Source: Melastoma dodecandrum (Eukaryota; Streptophyta; Magnoliopsida; Myrtales; Melastomataceae). From it: a stretch of 64,000 bases of DNA. A model generated the notes under the pieces. That model was given only the letters and a program-made list of their open reading frames with translations, ran no database searches and was not told the DNA's origin. Of this stretch, positions 36,625 through 60,639 are shown one piece after another. Location: NCBI GenBank assembly GCA_029817715.1, contig JARUPY010000579.1:1-64000 (forward strand). Reading direction: 5' to 3'. The number at the start of each line of letters is the position of its first letter. Positions within the stretch are counted from its first letter, which is position 1. The position numbers and the translations under genes were made by a program.

Positions 36625-37731
36625 ATGTCCCCCAACTCCTCCCGTTTCCGACCCTCCAACGCCGACGACCCCAGCCCCGCCGCTGCCCCCCCTCCACCGC
36701 CGCAGGTCCACGACGATGCCAACCTAACCACCTCCCTCTACCACACCCACCTCGGTATCTTCTCCCTCACCTGGTCCAAATCCCTCTTCTGCCGCTCCCT
36801 CCACCTCCTCCTCCCCGGCGGCCCCTCCTTCGACTGTTCCCCATCCTCTTCCACCATCTCCTTCCACCTCCACATGAACAATGTCCTCTTTTGGAAGAAG
36901 AAGGGGTCCAAGAAGCTTAGCTGCCCCGGGGATGACCCCTGCGCTAGCGTCGTCCGTCTCTTCTGGGACCTCACCCTGGCGAAGTTCGGGTCTGGGCCTG
37001 AGCCCGTGTCGGGATTCTATGTCTCCGTCGTCGTCGATGGTGCGATGGGGCTGTTGGTCGGGGATTTGGAGAAACTGGCCTTCTCCAGGACGAGGGCGAG
37101 GGGGTCGGAGAAAACTGCCTGCCGGGCTTTGTTCTTGCGGAGGGAGCACGTGTTCGGGAACAGGGTTTATACTACCACGGCGAGGATCGGGGAGAAGAAC
37201 AGGGAGATCTCTGTGGATTGCAACGTGAATGGGGAAGGGAAGCTGAGCTTTTGCGTGGATAAGAAAAGGGTGCTTCAGGTGAAGAGGCTCAAGTGGAAGT
37301 TCAGGGGGAACGAGCGGGTCGAGTTCGACAGGGCCAGCTTCCAGGTGTCATGGGACGTTTACAACTGGTTGTTCGAGGATGTTAGTGAAGGGCACGCGGT
37401 GTTCATGTTCCGGTTCGATAAGCAGGATGAAGTAAGGGAAGATGGCCGTTCACATAATGTGGGCGACAAGGATTCCCTCTCTACGAATAGTCACAACACG
37501 TTGTCAACAACGTCGTCATGCAGCTTTGGGATGAACGAGATAGAGCTGAGGAAGATACGGAAGAACATGGCTAGGACGGCAAGGAGCTCGTCTTCGTCCT
37601 CGTCCTCGTTGTCGTCATCCGCATCCTCATGCGGAAGCAATTCCTCAGTGATGGAATGGGCTAGCACGGAGGAAAACGAGCTCACCCGCCCTGTCGGGTT
37701 CTCGTTGCTGGTCTACGCCTGGAAGAAATGA
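36625..37731 (+). CDS. DUF868 family protein, single exon
   Basis: The 368-residue frame is uninterrupted from ATG to TGA. After a Pro-rich N-terminus it reads YHTHLGIFSLTWSKSLFCRS, then ISFHLHMNNVLFWKKKGSKK, VVRLFWDLTLAKFGSGPEP, GFYVSVVVDGAMGLLVGDL and FQVSWDVYNWLFEDVSEGHA. These are the conserved blocks of plant DUF868 proteins. A Ser-rich tract follows at about 310-345, then LTRPVGFSLLVYAWKK at the end. No enzyme motif is evident and no biochemical role is established to my knowledge. The gene is GC-rich against its flanks, as is common for intronless members. Confidence 0.9.
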   Translation: MSPNSSRFRPSNADDPSPAAAPPPPPQVHDDANLTTSLYHTHLGIFSLTWSKSLFCRSLHLLLPGGPSFDCSPSSSTISFHLHMNNVLFWKKKGSKKLSCPGDDPCASVVRLFWDLTLAKFGSGPEPVSGFYVSVVVDGAMGLLVGDLEKLAFSRTRARGSEKTACRALFLRREHVFGNRVYTTTARIGEKNREISVDCNVNGEGKLSFCVDKKRVLQVKRLKWKFRGNERVEFDRASFQVSWDVYNWLFEDVSEGHAVFMFRFDKQDEVREDGRSHNVGDKDSLSTNSHNTLSTTSSCSFGMNEIELRKIRKNMARTARSSSSSSSSLSSSASSCGSNSSVMEWASTEENELTRPVGFSLLVYAWKK

Positions 37732-37734
37732 AAC

Positions 37735-39362
37735 ATCCCCAATTCGTTCCTCTTCCTTTTCTTATTCTTCCTCCTCTGCTTCATACTAGGTAAATGACAA
37801 CATTAGGCTTCTTGTTATTTGTATCATTCATTCATTACTCAATTACTTGGGAAAAGTGATTGATTGCAAGAGGAAAATATTTCTTCAAATTGTCGAATAT
37901 ACTGAACGATGCTGCGATTGCTGATCACTGAAATTTTTGTAAGAGAAACCATTCTTCTCTTCATGGGGTTGTCTAACCTCGCCTCGCCTCCTGTTCTTTC
38001 GCCTTAGACAACGTGGGAATTGGTCTGAAGGGCTCTAAAGGGCGTTTTGGTTTGGCTTCTTGTGTAGGAATGGAATACAGTAGCCGTTGTTGACAAATCA
38101 TGATGTTAGAGAGAATGTGGTGGCTTCCCGTGACAGCAGTAGTTGGAGCCCACACTTCTTATTTGTTCTCCTTAAAGACTTGACCGAGTTTATCAGAACG
38201 AATTTTGAATTCGAGTTTATGATCCATCATTCATTCGGTTCCTTCAATTGCAGCCACGGGTTTCTGTCACGTTTCGTGATCCTAGCAGTTGTTTATGACC
38301 CTGAACGGGTAAGCGTCTATTTTGCGGTTCTGTTCAAGGGATCGGCCGCATTCAACAACCGTTGTTCTTTTCTTAATCCCCAGTTCCATTTGGAAATTGT
38401 CCTGGTCGACATGGGAAAAGTCTCCCCATAGTTGTTATTGGATTGTGAACCGGGTAACCTTAAAAAGATTTGTCTGCAAGATATGAATAAAGACATTGGA
38501 ACTGCAGAAATGAGCTTTTTTGAGAAGAAACACAGTTGCAGACACCCAGCAACACGCCACATGCGAGATCATCACTATTGCCAATGCCAGCATCGTACAT
38601 GCTATATAAATTTGCAGAAAAAGGATGATGACTGGTACAACAAACAACGTTCACCTAGCCAAAAAAGCAGTCCATGCAAGCTGGATGCATCAAAATGAGT
38701 GGGACATCCCATGTTACATGGTCGGATGATCAATCAATCAATCAATCACCACTAATGATGGAACTGGGTGGACAGCAAGGGTGCCTAATCTGACAGATAT
38801 GTGTCCATAAGAGTCCCAATTATGCCAACAAAGTCACTTTTTTGGCATGAGTTTTTTCATCCCCAATAACAAAAGCCTGGGAAAAATCAAGCATCATTTG
38901 CATCCGAACATAAGGGGCAGCATACAAATTCATTTATACCTTTCTTCAACCAAAAGAAAGAGGAACTGAAAGCATTTTCTTTTTACAGAGAAAAGACATC
39001 ATTGCAACTACACGTCCTTGAAACTTTAATTTTACATAAGTCACCCGTTAGGAACCTACCTCTCATACAGCCGACGGTTACCGGCTGGCTGGGTCATCCA
39101 CACAAATCCCATAGCCCGTTGCATGTTCAGGACATGTGGACGACAGCGGCTTCCTCAGTTCCTCGCTCCCACATGGTGATCAGCGAATCAATGACATGAG
39201 ACTTTCATCCATTTTCCGCCAGAAGAAAAAAAAAAAAGAAGCTTCAACAGAGTACGCGTATTAAGATTCAACTGATAGAAGGAAGAAGTCTGAAAAACGC
39301 AATCTCCCCTTGATACCACTGATACTGACCAAAGTTCGACTCACCACGAGGCTCTTTCTAGG
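37735..39362. other. Intergenic DNA between DUF868 and DeSI-like genes
   Basis: The 3' ends of the two genes converge here. 37735-38050 is likely DUF868 3' UTR. No conserved frame occurs in the remainder. An ATCA tetranucleotide repeat sits near 38727-38747. Confidence 0.4.
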
Positions 39363-40954
39363 TCAAATCTTTAGAGATATATCCGCGGTTTTAGCGGAAT
39401 GGATCAACGACGAAGATGGGGGCAAACAGTGCCTTGATCTGCTATTTCTGCCGGATGAACGAAGAGAGCGTGTTGAGGACATACTTTCGGAGGGTGCACT
39501 CGAAGAGGGGAATCTGCTAGACAGGCTTCTTAGTTTCTTCTTCTCTCCGTCAACACCTCTATTTTCAGACTGAACATGGCGAATCTTCGTTTCGTTTAAT
39601 CCAGCAGGAAGTACACAGTTGCAGAAAAATCCTGAGAAATTAAAACCGACATCGTCATGATCACAACCATATTTTAGAACCGACACCTCAGTGAAGATGA
39701 TCAACAGAAAGACCAGCAACTGGAAGCCCACACGCGCAAATGGGAAATTAAAATGTCATTCTTTTAGGAAACATTCCCAGCAACAGCGCGAGGATCAACG
39801 ATTGCCCAAAACTTCCATTGGACAAAAGATCACGGATGGTTCAGACGAGCAGGACAGATCAAGGAACTCACCAAGCCGGGCCAGCCGATTGATCCATCGA
39901 GGAATAGGCTTTCGTGTCAGCCTTACACAAGCATCATTGCAGAAGTGATTGCAATTCTTTGTAATCAGATTATAGGTATTCCCAGAGTACTCTTCGGCTA
40001 ATTTTTCCATGAATGCACGGACTTCTCTGGGGCCTAAGTCTGTTCTCCCAATCAAGATTGACTTTCGAAATGTGAAACCAGGACACCGCCTCGGTTCAAC
40101 CTCAAAAATCCCCGTGGTCGAATGGTCATGTGCTCCAAACCCATACTCTACACCATGTACTGCAAGCAGAACCGTCAAAAGCATCAGCAATTGCCTTCTG
40201 AGCTGAATCTGCGATTACTATCAACGAACAATATAGAATCTCACAGACACGAAAAGCAAAGCAAGGTGGAGGCCCGTTCCTCAAGTTCCGCCAAAGGAGC
40301 CAGATTTCTAACTCTCCGAAAGTGCTCAAAACAAGCAGGCACTCCTCCAGAAACAAAACCCAAAACCCAAAACCCAGAAAACCGGAGCTAGAGCTAATTC
40401 TCAGACCATTTGTTCACCCATTCCACAACCATGAACTTCAGTCCAACAAACAACTTGATTTCATACAAGAGGTGTCTTCCGTACTTCATATGAATAAGCA
40501 TATGCGAAACTTCAAATACTAACACCGCCACCAGCAGGAACAACAAAAGCAAATAACATCAACAAGAACCGAATTAGATCCCGGGGGAAGAAATCATTTC
40601 GTGGACTGTCAATCCCCCCCCCCTCCCCCCCAAAAAAAAAACAGAAATCAACCCCAACTACAGAAACTCCGGGCTCCTAAAATTTGTACAACTTTCTTCA
40701 GAATGCATGATCCTTAAAAGGAAAACGAAGCCTGCCCTTGTCGAAATCAAGCCCAACGCTCCTCACAACCAAAGGGATGCCCAAATTTAGGAACTCGAAA
40801 GAAATCTTCAGTTACCTTGGACGCCGGAGTGGTAGATCCCGAGACCGACCCAGTAGGCGTAGCCATTGATCGGGGTGAGGTCGTAGACGTTGAGGTAAAC
40901 AGGAACCGAGCCCCCCGGCTTGGTACGGGCCACCGGGACCATCCGACACAGCAT
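39363..40954 (-). CDS. PPPDE thiol peptidase, DeSI-like (At4g17486-type)
   Basis: This belongs to the PPPDE/DUF862 papain-like fold; animal relatives remove SUMO, and plant members are predicted deSUMOylating or deubiquitinating peptidases. Three exons join in frame: 40954-40816, 40159-39872 and 39631-39363, giving 231 residues. The catalytic pair is visible: His42 in GLGIYHSGVQV and Cys116 in LITKNCNHFCND. Other conserved blocks are VYLNVYDLTPINGYAYWVGL, GVEYGFGAHDHSTTGIFEVE and FFCNCVLPAGLNE. The C-terminus is a basic, Ser-rich tail (RSLSSRFPSSSAPSES) that probably lies outside the catalytic fold. MLCRMV at 40954 is chosen as start because family members begin there; an in-frame start at 41002 is possible. 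Confidence 0.92.
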
Positions 40955-41009
40955 CTTCCCTCCCTCTCTCTTTACCCCTAAAGACGGGAACTTTACCGAC
41001 ACCCGGAAA

Positions 41010-42480
41010 TGAAATGGAAAAGATGGAACGAATCCAACTTTTTTTTAGATCAGAGTGTTGTTCATGGAAGGGAAAAGGCCTGGGGCTTTTACTTCCTCGG
41101 GAGTTGGAGTTGGAGTATGGAGTTTAGAGTTGGAGTGAAGTCAAGAGAGGGTTTTGCGGACAAAAGAAACTTCTGCTTGTCGGAACCCACCCACGAAAAA
41201 AGAAAGGAAATTAAAATCGTTTAAGAACAGAAGAGAAAGAGAAACTATATAAAAAAATCCAGGGGGTTCATAATTGTTAATCATTGCCCCACTAATCTCA
41301 ACTGCACATTCCACAAAGGAGACCCAATTTTTTCTTGTCGTTTTACAAGTAATTGGATTCGAGTGAGTTGAGTTTAATGGAAAAAGAAGCATGTAAAAAA
41401 AGGAGAATAGAATATTTAGGGCACAGAATCCGATGCCTTAATTAGTAGTAAAGAAAGGATCCCCAACCCAAAGTCATGGTGAACCTATAAAAATAAAATA
41501 AAAGAAAAACGAAAAAAAGGGGAGGTCTTCTGTGTAATGAAATGGTGATTTACGTTACTGGGTGGGTTAGCAATATAAGACATGAGGACCCAAAGTAAAG
41601 TGCGGCGCAAGAGATTTCCTTATCAGTCAATCGAATCCTAAATATAATGTAAATGAATTAGTTAAACGTCGAACCCCACCCCACTGGTTTTTGCCATTAT
41701 TTATTAATGGATGCATGTGGATGTTGGGTCGATGATTTACGTAAAAACTGATAAACCATTACAAGCAACCATTCTTTCTACTCATTTACTTTGGTTTGTT
41801 GGTTAAAAAAAAAACATAAGACTTTCAAATTATTTTCTATTACTTTCTTATTTATCTAAAAGTCGCGGGTGAAACTAACATCACCTTAAAATTGGCCAAG
41901 AGATCTTAATTATTTTTATTTTTATTTTTATTTTTTAAAATTATCTCCTTTTGAGTCACCGTAAATCTTGTGTCGCTGTTCTCGATCGCGACTTCCTTAC
42001 AATTTAAAATATGCGGTTTAAAAAAAAAGAAGTAAGTAAAGCGGGAATTTGATAACCGGACGTTGTATTGCAAATTCGTAGAAACCTCGTCAAGCCATTA
42101 CTTACTATTTCCCTTCCTTTAGGGTTGACTTTCGATTATTGCCTAATGCCGCGGCCGAACCAAACTGGAAGTACATTCTTTATTCTATCACATATTTAAA
42201 ATAAATTCAAAGGAAAACTTGTCGAATAATTCTTTGAGGTCGTTCATCCCAGTATAATTTTTCTCCTAACATTGTTTAACTTCAAAATTAAGATAGAATT
42301 AAGCACATTAGCACTGGATTGTTCAGACCCAAGAGAATTGGTTATTAGTTGTGTTTTGGGGGAGGTTTAGCTTTTTCTTACAAGAAAGAGGTCAATTTAT
42401 CCCATAATTTCACATTTATAATAATTCTTAATATAAGCAATCCACCATAATCAATCATCCAGCTTTGCTAATATTCATAT
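41010..42480. other. Intergenic DNA between DeSI-like and BAHD genes
   Basis: 41010-41250 is probable 5' leader and promoter of the DeSI-like gene. The remainder is AT-rich and without coding signal, apart from ATTTTT repeats near 41905-41935. Confidence 0.4.
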
Positions 42481-42485
42481 CTTCA

Positions 42486-44123
42486 TCACTCTGCGTCGAA
42501 CCCGGAGCAGCCCACGAAATCTCTCACCGTCCCCGGACGCAGACCCATCCTAACGTCTATTGCCCCATCGTCCTTTGGGCTGCGCATTAGGTACGCGACG
42601 TATGGGACAGGCGCGACCAATGGGGACACGTAGTCCACCCGTTTGCCCAAGAACTCAACCTCGTGAAACGGGATCCTGGTCCAGTCGGAAATTATCGTCA
42701 GCTCCTCCAGTGGGGGCAGGACGGCAGCCTCAGCCCTCTCCAGCGCATTCATGTAGGCCTCAACGTAGTCGCAAGTGATGGACTCCTTTGCTTTCCTTAT
42801 TTTCCTCGTGATGTCCTCGTAACTGGCCTCTTCCAGTTGTCCTGCTGTCAGGGCCACGGAGGCGAGGACATATGCGTTCCCTGCGAAAGATTTCGGCAGC
42901 AGAGGCACGACCCGGGTCCTTGTGTCGACTGCGAACTGGAGGCACACTATCGTTTGTTTCTTTATTCCCAGAGCCCTGGTTCTCGCCTGGATCACGGAAA
43001 TTTATACGATACCATCGAAACGAGAAACATTTGGAGATAAGAATGGGTTGAGTCTTACTTTCCAGAGATGAGCGGAAACAACTTCGAAGGAAGACCATGT
43101 TGAGTTCTCGTCGAACCTCTTCCTGAGGCTCTCTAATTGTGCTTTACTAATACGGAAAGTCTGAAGAGAATACTTGTCATGCCCCGAACTCTGGTTGCTG
43201 CATCCTTTGGCAGCGGCATGGTCTATGGCCGCTTGCTTTATCAGCTGATGCATGTGTTCTATCCCGTTAGCCTTTGTGTTTGTAGTGTTTCGAAGGGGCG
43301 ATGATGTACGGTCATCAAAGGTCGAGATCAGTAGCCTTCCTCTTTCGAAAACAGGGTTTCGGTTTTGGAGATCTCGGCTTCCCTTGGTCGATGTGGAATT
43401 CGCAGACCAGGAGCGCAGGAAATCTAATGCAGCAGGTCCATCGAACAATGAATGGCTTGTGCCAATCCCAATGGAGAAGCCCCCACATTCGAAATGAGTC
43501 ACCTGTGCCGGAAAATATTCGTGACTAGTGCGTCTAAAGAAGGGACGATGGCACAACTTTCAGCAACACAACATTAAAATGGGAAACTTTGCGACTTCAA
43601 GCACTAATGGCAGTATTTCAATCGGACGGTTGTCTGAGGTGGCATATTTGTTCACCTGCGCAACGAGAAGAGGCATCTCTGATATGTTGCCATGATTTTT
43701 AGGCCTAGAAACAAGCTTCTCAAAGAACTCATTGTAGCGCGAGAGATTCCCAAGCTCCGGGATCTTCGCCGTAGTAACCGATTCAACAAGCACCGCCCCT
43801 TCATTGTTGCACAAGAGATCGAACTTTGGCTTCAACTTCCTACCTGCACTTTCTCCACCAACAATTGTGAGCCTACCTGCAGCCGGATACCAAACCGAGA
43901 GAGTCTCCTCCAGCGAACTCCTCAAGTCATCGAACATTCGACTAGGGGGAATCTTGTTCCTCTCGTAGAAGAACAACAAGTACATGTGAGACGGGCATTG
44001 CCGGTCCAAGTTGGACATCCTCAGGATCATCTCGGGATTGGGGACTTTTGATCGTACGATCTCCACCCTCCTAACGAAGAAGGATCCCATCTGCTGGTTC
44101 TCGTGGTTATTGCCACAGGCCAT
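42486..44123 (-). CDS. BAHD acyl-CoA-dependent acyltransferase with divergent DFGWG motif
   Basis: BAHD enzymes move an acyl group from CoA to alcohols or amines in specialised metabolism, cuticle or hormone chemistry, usually in the cytosol. Three exons join in frame: 44123-43656, 43502-43059 and 42986-42486, giving 470 residues (459 if the ATG at 44090 is used). The N-terminus VRRVEIVRSKVPNPEMILRM then NLDRQCPSHMYLLFFY is typical. The catalytic HxxxD motif is present as HSLFD in IGIGTSHSLFDGPAALDFLR. The usual structural motif DFGWG is replaced by EFLGK in HEVEFLGKRVDYVSPL. ARTRALGIKKQTIVCLQFAVD and the C-terminal AIDVRMGLRPGTVRDF support full length. Loss of DFGWG is known in some BAHD clades, so this may be a clade feature. 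The substrate cannot be predicted. Confidence 0.9.
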
Positions 44124-44189
44124 GAATTTGAGGGCTTCGATGTAGTTATGAACGAGTTGGAATCCTATCTCGTTTATAAGCAAGTGTTA

Positions 44190-45510
44190 AAGCTGTTCTT
44201 GCATGGCACTGCTCAGTGTTAGAACTCCAAAAAACAGTCTGGATTCGCCCCTTGAAAATGACCTTCTACCCACCTCTCTGCCTATTTCCCCCCCTCCTCA
44301 AAAAACTCCATGGACAAGCTCAGTTTACCTCCCAGCATGCTTTCGTGGGCCATCGTCTCTAGCGGACACGAAACATCTCGGTAGCAAAAGGACTCCGGAA
44401 GGCGGTCGGCTATGTCCGATCAGTCCCGGGGTTTATCCCCTTGTTCATTGCACTAACAATTCCAGGAACAATTAACAATTTGTCTAAACTGTTTCCCCTT
44501 TGCTTGAAGGTCTTGATCGACATGTACCAGGGCGAGCTTTCGAGCAGCAACGGCGACATTTTTGTTTGAATTCGGGGGCGTGAAGACAAGCATCCCTATA
44601 AATGGCTATTTGCTACAACAGTTTTGGACAGGATGTCTGGGAATTCTGTTCATGGAGGCACAGCTGCATTCTGAGTTCATCTCTTCCCCCCTCCACTGAC
44701 AATGCAGCAGCAAACGAATGGCCCCCACTTGTCCAATCACCGCTGCATTGAGCCTCCTTATTGGAGCGACATGGCAGAGAGACTCGAACCAGAAGCCAGC
44801 AGAAGCGGCAGCATCTGCATCAGCAGCTTTTTCCCTTGTCCTTAACGAAAACAACTGGGAATGTTGCCTGCTTTTGCTTTCAGACCTATCCGTGAAAACC
44901 TTATCTCTTCATCTTTATGAAGAATGAGATCCCCTGGTCTAGTTTTTGCATGAGTGATGAAATGCAATGCCAGCCTCTTAGGCATATAATCACAAAACAC
45001 ATTGTGACACTACGGATGGAAAGGAAACTGCCAGTCAAAGCCTACGATGATGAAGAACTACTAGGGTATGGATTGGGTTTGTAAGATCAAGAATTCATGA
45101 ACTGCCCTTTCCCATGTCAAGTCAGGTGAGGATGATGGTGCATGCAAAAAAGAAACATAGACAAACAACAAACAGGCTCCCGCTAGAGTTGGAGATAAAA
45201 TGGTCGGCTTCATCACATCAGTGTAGCCACGCCAGCCAAGAAAAAAATGACCAATAATAGAATGGCCTAAACTGTCAAATCAAATAGACTTAGCAGACAT
45301 CCTGATAATTCAGATGAGAAGGGTCACCAGTCATCATCATCGCCACCACTCAAGAGAGTTGACCCAAGATGTGAATTTGTCCTAAGGAGACAATGGGCAT
45401 AGGTATTTTTCTCGAGTGTTATGCTAAATGGGATGGAGGGAGATGGAGACGGGGCACCTTAGGTTAGCATGTGCTGGGAAAGAGGCGTGACGATGAAAGG
45501 CCTGTCCCTA
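44190..45510. other. Intergenic DNA upstream of the BAHD gene
   Basis: There is no conserved frame. 44190-44600 probably includes the BAHD promoter and leader. I see no repeat structure before the TIR element at 45511. Confidence 0.4.
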
Positions 45511-45941
45511 GGAGTTTTGTTCCAATTTAACCTTAATTTATAAAATAATTCGCGAAATAACCTCGTCAATTTCGAAATTCCGCAAATAACCTTATGAAAT
45601 CGGCCTTAGAAAGGCCGACCTCAAATTCTTAAAAAAGGCCGACTTCATAAAAATAAAAATAAAAATAAAAAATTTTAGGGAAGTCGGCCTTCCCCAAATC
45701 CCCCGTTTCCTTGTTTTTTTTTTTCCTATTCAGTGGAAGTCGGCCTTTCAAAGGCCGACTTTCATCCAATTTTTTTTTTTATATTATTCACGAAGTCGGC
45801 CTTTCAAAGGCCGACTTTTTTAAGGAATTGAAGTCGGCCTTTCAAAGGCCGATTTTACAAGGTTATTTTACGAATTTCCAAATTGACGAGGTCATTTCGC
45901 GAATTATTTTGAAAAACAAGATTAAATTGGAACAAAGCTCC
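45511..45941. mobile_element. 431-bp non-autonomous TIR element packed with GGCC palindromes
   Basis: The ends are inverted repeats of about 75 bases: GGAGTTTTGTTCCAATTTAA at the left, GGAGCTTTGTTCCAATTTAA reading in from the right, and matching TTCGCGAAAT and GACGAGGT blocks further in. The flanks carry TGTCCCTA (45503-45510) and TGTCCCTC (45942-45949), a near-perfect 8-bp target duplication. The interior has three almost perfect palindromes, AAGTCGGCCTTTCAAAGGCC followed by GACTT, at 45737-45760, 45793-45816 and 45831-45853, with further half or partial units at about 45597, 45635 and 45679. No protein is encoded. This is MITE-like; the superfamily is uncertain, with hAT or Mutator possible from the duplication length. 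Confidence 0.75.
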
Positions 45942-45949
45942 TGTCCCTC

Positions 45950-46940
45950 ACCCCACACACCCCCCCCCTTCCATCTAATTATTGTTATCCGTGGAACTTT
46001 TGTCCCAAACTGTTAGTCACGACAAACAGGTGTGATAAGCTCGAACTTCCTCGAAATAATATCACGAAATCGGAGTTATAAACATTGCCTTTGTTTCTTA
46101 ATAAACCAGATTTTGAGCTTTCTAAACTTTAACGTCTTTATGATTTCAATTTTACAGGGACATACGAGATAACACTGATTTTATTAGGCTTCAAAACACC
46201 AATGTCATCTTAAAAGAAAAATCAAAATCAATTTTGTTCTTCTTTCGTAGTGAAAATAGATTTGGAAACTCCGATTTCACTTTGCATTAAAAAAAACAAG
46301 TATAAATCTAAATTTTAGTTTTCTTTACATTTTTTGTTTTTTCCTAAGTAGAACAGAGTTAGAATTTGTAACTCCAAATTTACGTCATCTTGCTACGTGA
46401 CATGAACCGGGTACACCCACATGAAACGAGTTTCAAAAAACTATATTAATGTTTTGCAAGTCGAAATCGAGTTTCTAAAAAACAAAAACACTTTTCTATT
46501 CGACGAATTTTGAAATTATAAGTCTTATTTTGAAATATATTTTCGCGACAACTTAAACAAACCTCGTCCTGCATGCCCACCACCACTACTTTCATGCATC
46601 TTGTCCTTCTGTCACCTTCTGGAACCTAAAACATGTGCGTTTGATTGCTACATCTCAACAGGCCTTTTCAAAAGAAACATCAGACGATCTCATCATAACA
46701 TTCCACCATCCTTCTGAATGTCTTATATGTTTACTTCTATAGAAAACTCCGATGCCAGTAATTATTGGGCTTACAGACAAATGACCATAGGGCATATGAA
46801 GGTCTGTCTTAAAATCTATGAAAATGTTTTTTCTGGATAGAATCTACCATGTCCTGATTATGTTGGATACCCAACCAAACAAAAAAGGGAAGGATATGTT
46901 TTACCTTGAGTTCATGTCTGCAGTTGTGCTCTCAGTCTAG
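45950..46940. other. Intergenic DNA downstream of PICKLE
   Basis: The sequence is AT-rich and has no conserved frame. The last few hundred bases should be the 3' UTR of the minus-strand CHD3 gene. Confidence 0.4.
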
Positions 46941-46942
46941 CG

Positions 46943-59256
<12,314 letters not shown>

Positions 59257-60639
59257 TTTCTGCAACGAAACACGAACAATAATTCTTTCTTCATCACTTA
59301 GACAAGATCAAAGAAGAAGGCAAGGGCAAATAACACCGACTTAGAAGAGGTAAAGACCCGGATTGGCTGCCAGATGCATGAGATAGTAGATCATCCAAGG
59401 ACATCAAAAGAAAGCCAACGAAAATCATGCAAACAACTCAAACTACGGAAGCTACTACACTAGGGCAAAGATCCCCGGGGCAAAACATCATGATCAACAA
59501 ACCACACATCACCATGACAAGACGCTTAAGACAAGAAAACCTAGCAACCCATTTTTAAGACGAGAACCGCAGTCGCAGTCGCAGCACATCCCCACACACC
59601 CACCAACATTCCCAAGAATCAACATAGAAAGAAGAAAAAGAGATTAACCATAAGAACAGGGAGCGAAAAGGGTGACTGAAGACGAAGGGAGGTTATCAGG
59701 AAAGCTCAAGAAACAACCAAAGACGGCTCCTTTATGAGACAACCGGGTGGGTGGGGGGGACTAAAGTCGAAGGAAAGCATTTACCAACAGCTTGGGCGCG
59801 CAGTCCCGAGCTGAGGAGGAGGAGGGATTGACAAATTGACTCTGGGGGAGTTGTGATTGATATAATTGGGTTGGGATCTGTAGGAGGTGTAGTTGTGGGT
59901 GTTCGGACAAAGGAAGAGAGGGAGGGAGGGGACTGATGTCGTTTAAAAGAAGAGGTTGTTGAGTCCGAACGGAATCCTCCGAGAATGAATGCAAGCAAAC
60001 AAAAACAAAGAAAAAGGCAGCAAACGAAACGGAAATAATGGCCCAGCCACGCGCGCGCACGGGCTGCAAGACGACGGAAAATCCTTTTCCGGCGAAGGTA
60101 TAGACTGCGTTGCTGCCTTCCTAATTACTATTCATATTCATACCATTCATAAAAATTTATATTCATTGTTTCTTTTTAAATATTTTCTAATTCAATTTAA
60201 ATCGTTAGAATACGCTTCGCTAAATAATGCTTAAGACTTCTTTTAATGTGAATTATGGACGTGTAAAAAATGGTGAAATTATTACCAAATACGAGGAAAG
60301 ATAATGCTCACATGCTACCCGATCATACATAGCTTTTATGATGGGATTATTATATTTTTATATACATTTAAAAGAAATTACAAAAAAGTAGGTGCACAAT
60401 CTCATTGCCATTAATCACTTTTGGAAATAAAAAAGGCACATAATTTCATTTGTCCTTTTCGAATGTTACACTAAAATATCTGGAGCAAAAACACCCCCAT
60501 TAATCTAAATTCCAGTTATAGAATAACACAGTTCACTAGTCAAAACGTCAGGTTGGTGGTGGCAAATTACACGGGCACCCCCCTTTATACTGCACTGTCC
60601 TGACGGCCGCGAAGTAAACCTTCCGGCAATCGAACAGTT
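59257..60639. other. PKL 5' leader/promoter and SMU1 3' flank
   Basis: 59257-60100 lies directly upstream of the PKL start and should hold its 5' UTR and promoter. 60100-60640 is AT-rich and should include the SMU1 3' UTR. I find no coding signal. Confidence 0.45.

Noticed and set aside
36724..37149. Minus-strand frame of about 140 codons over the DUF868 gene
   Set aside because: It lies wholly antisense to a conserved single-exon gene; GC-rich codon use creates the open frame.
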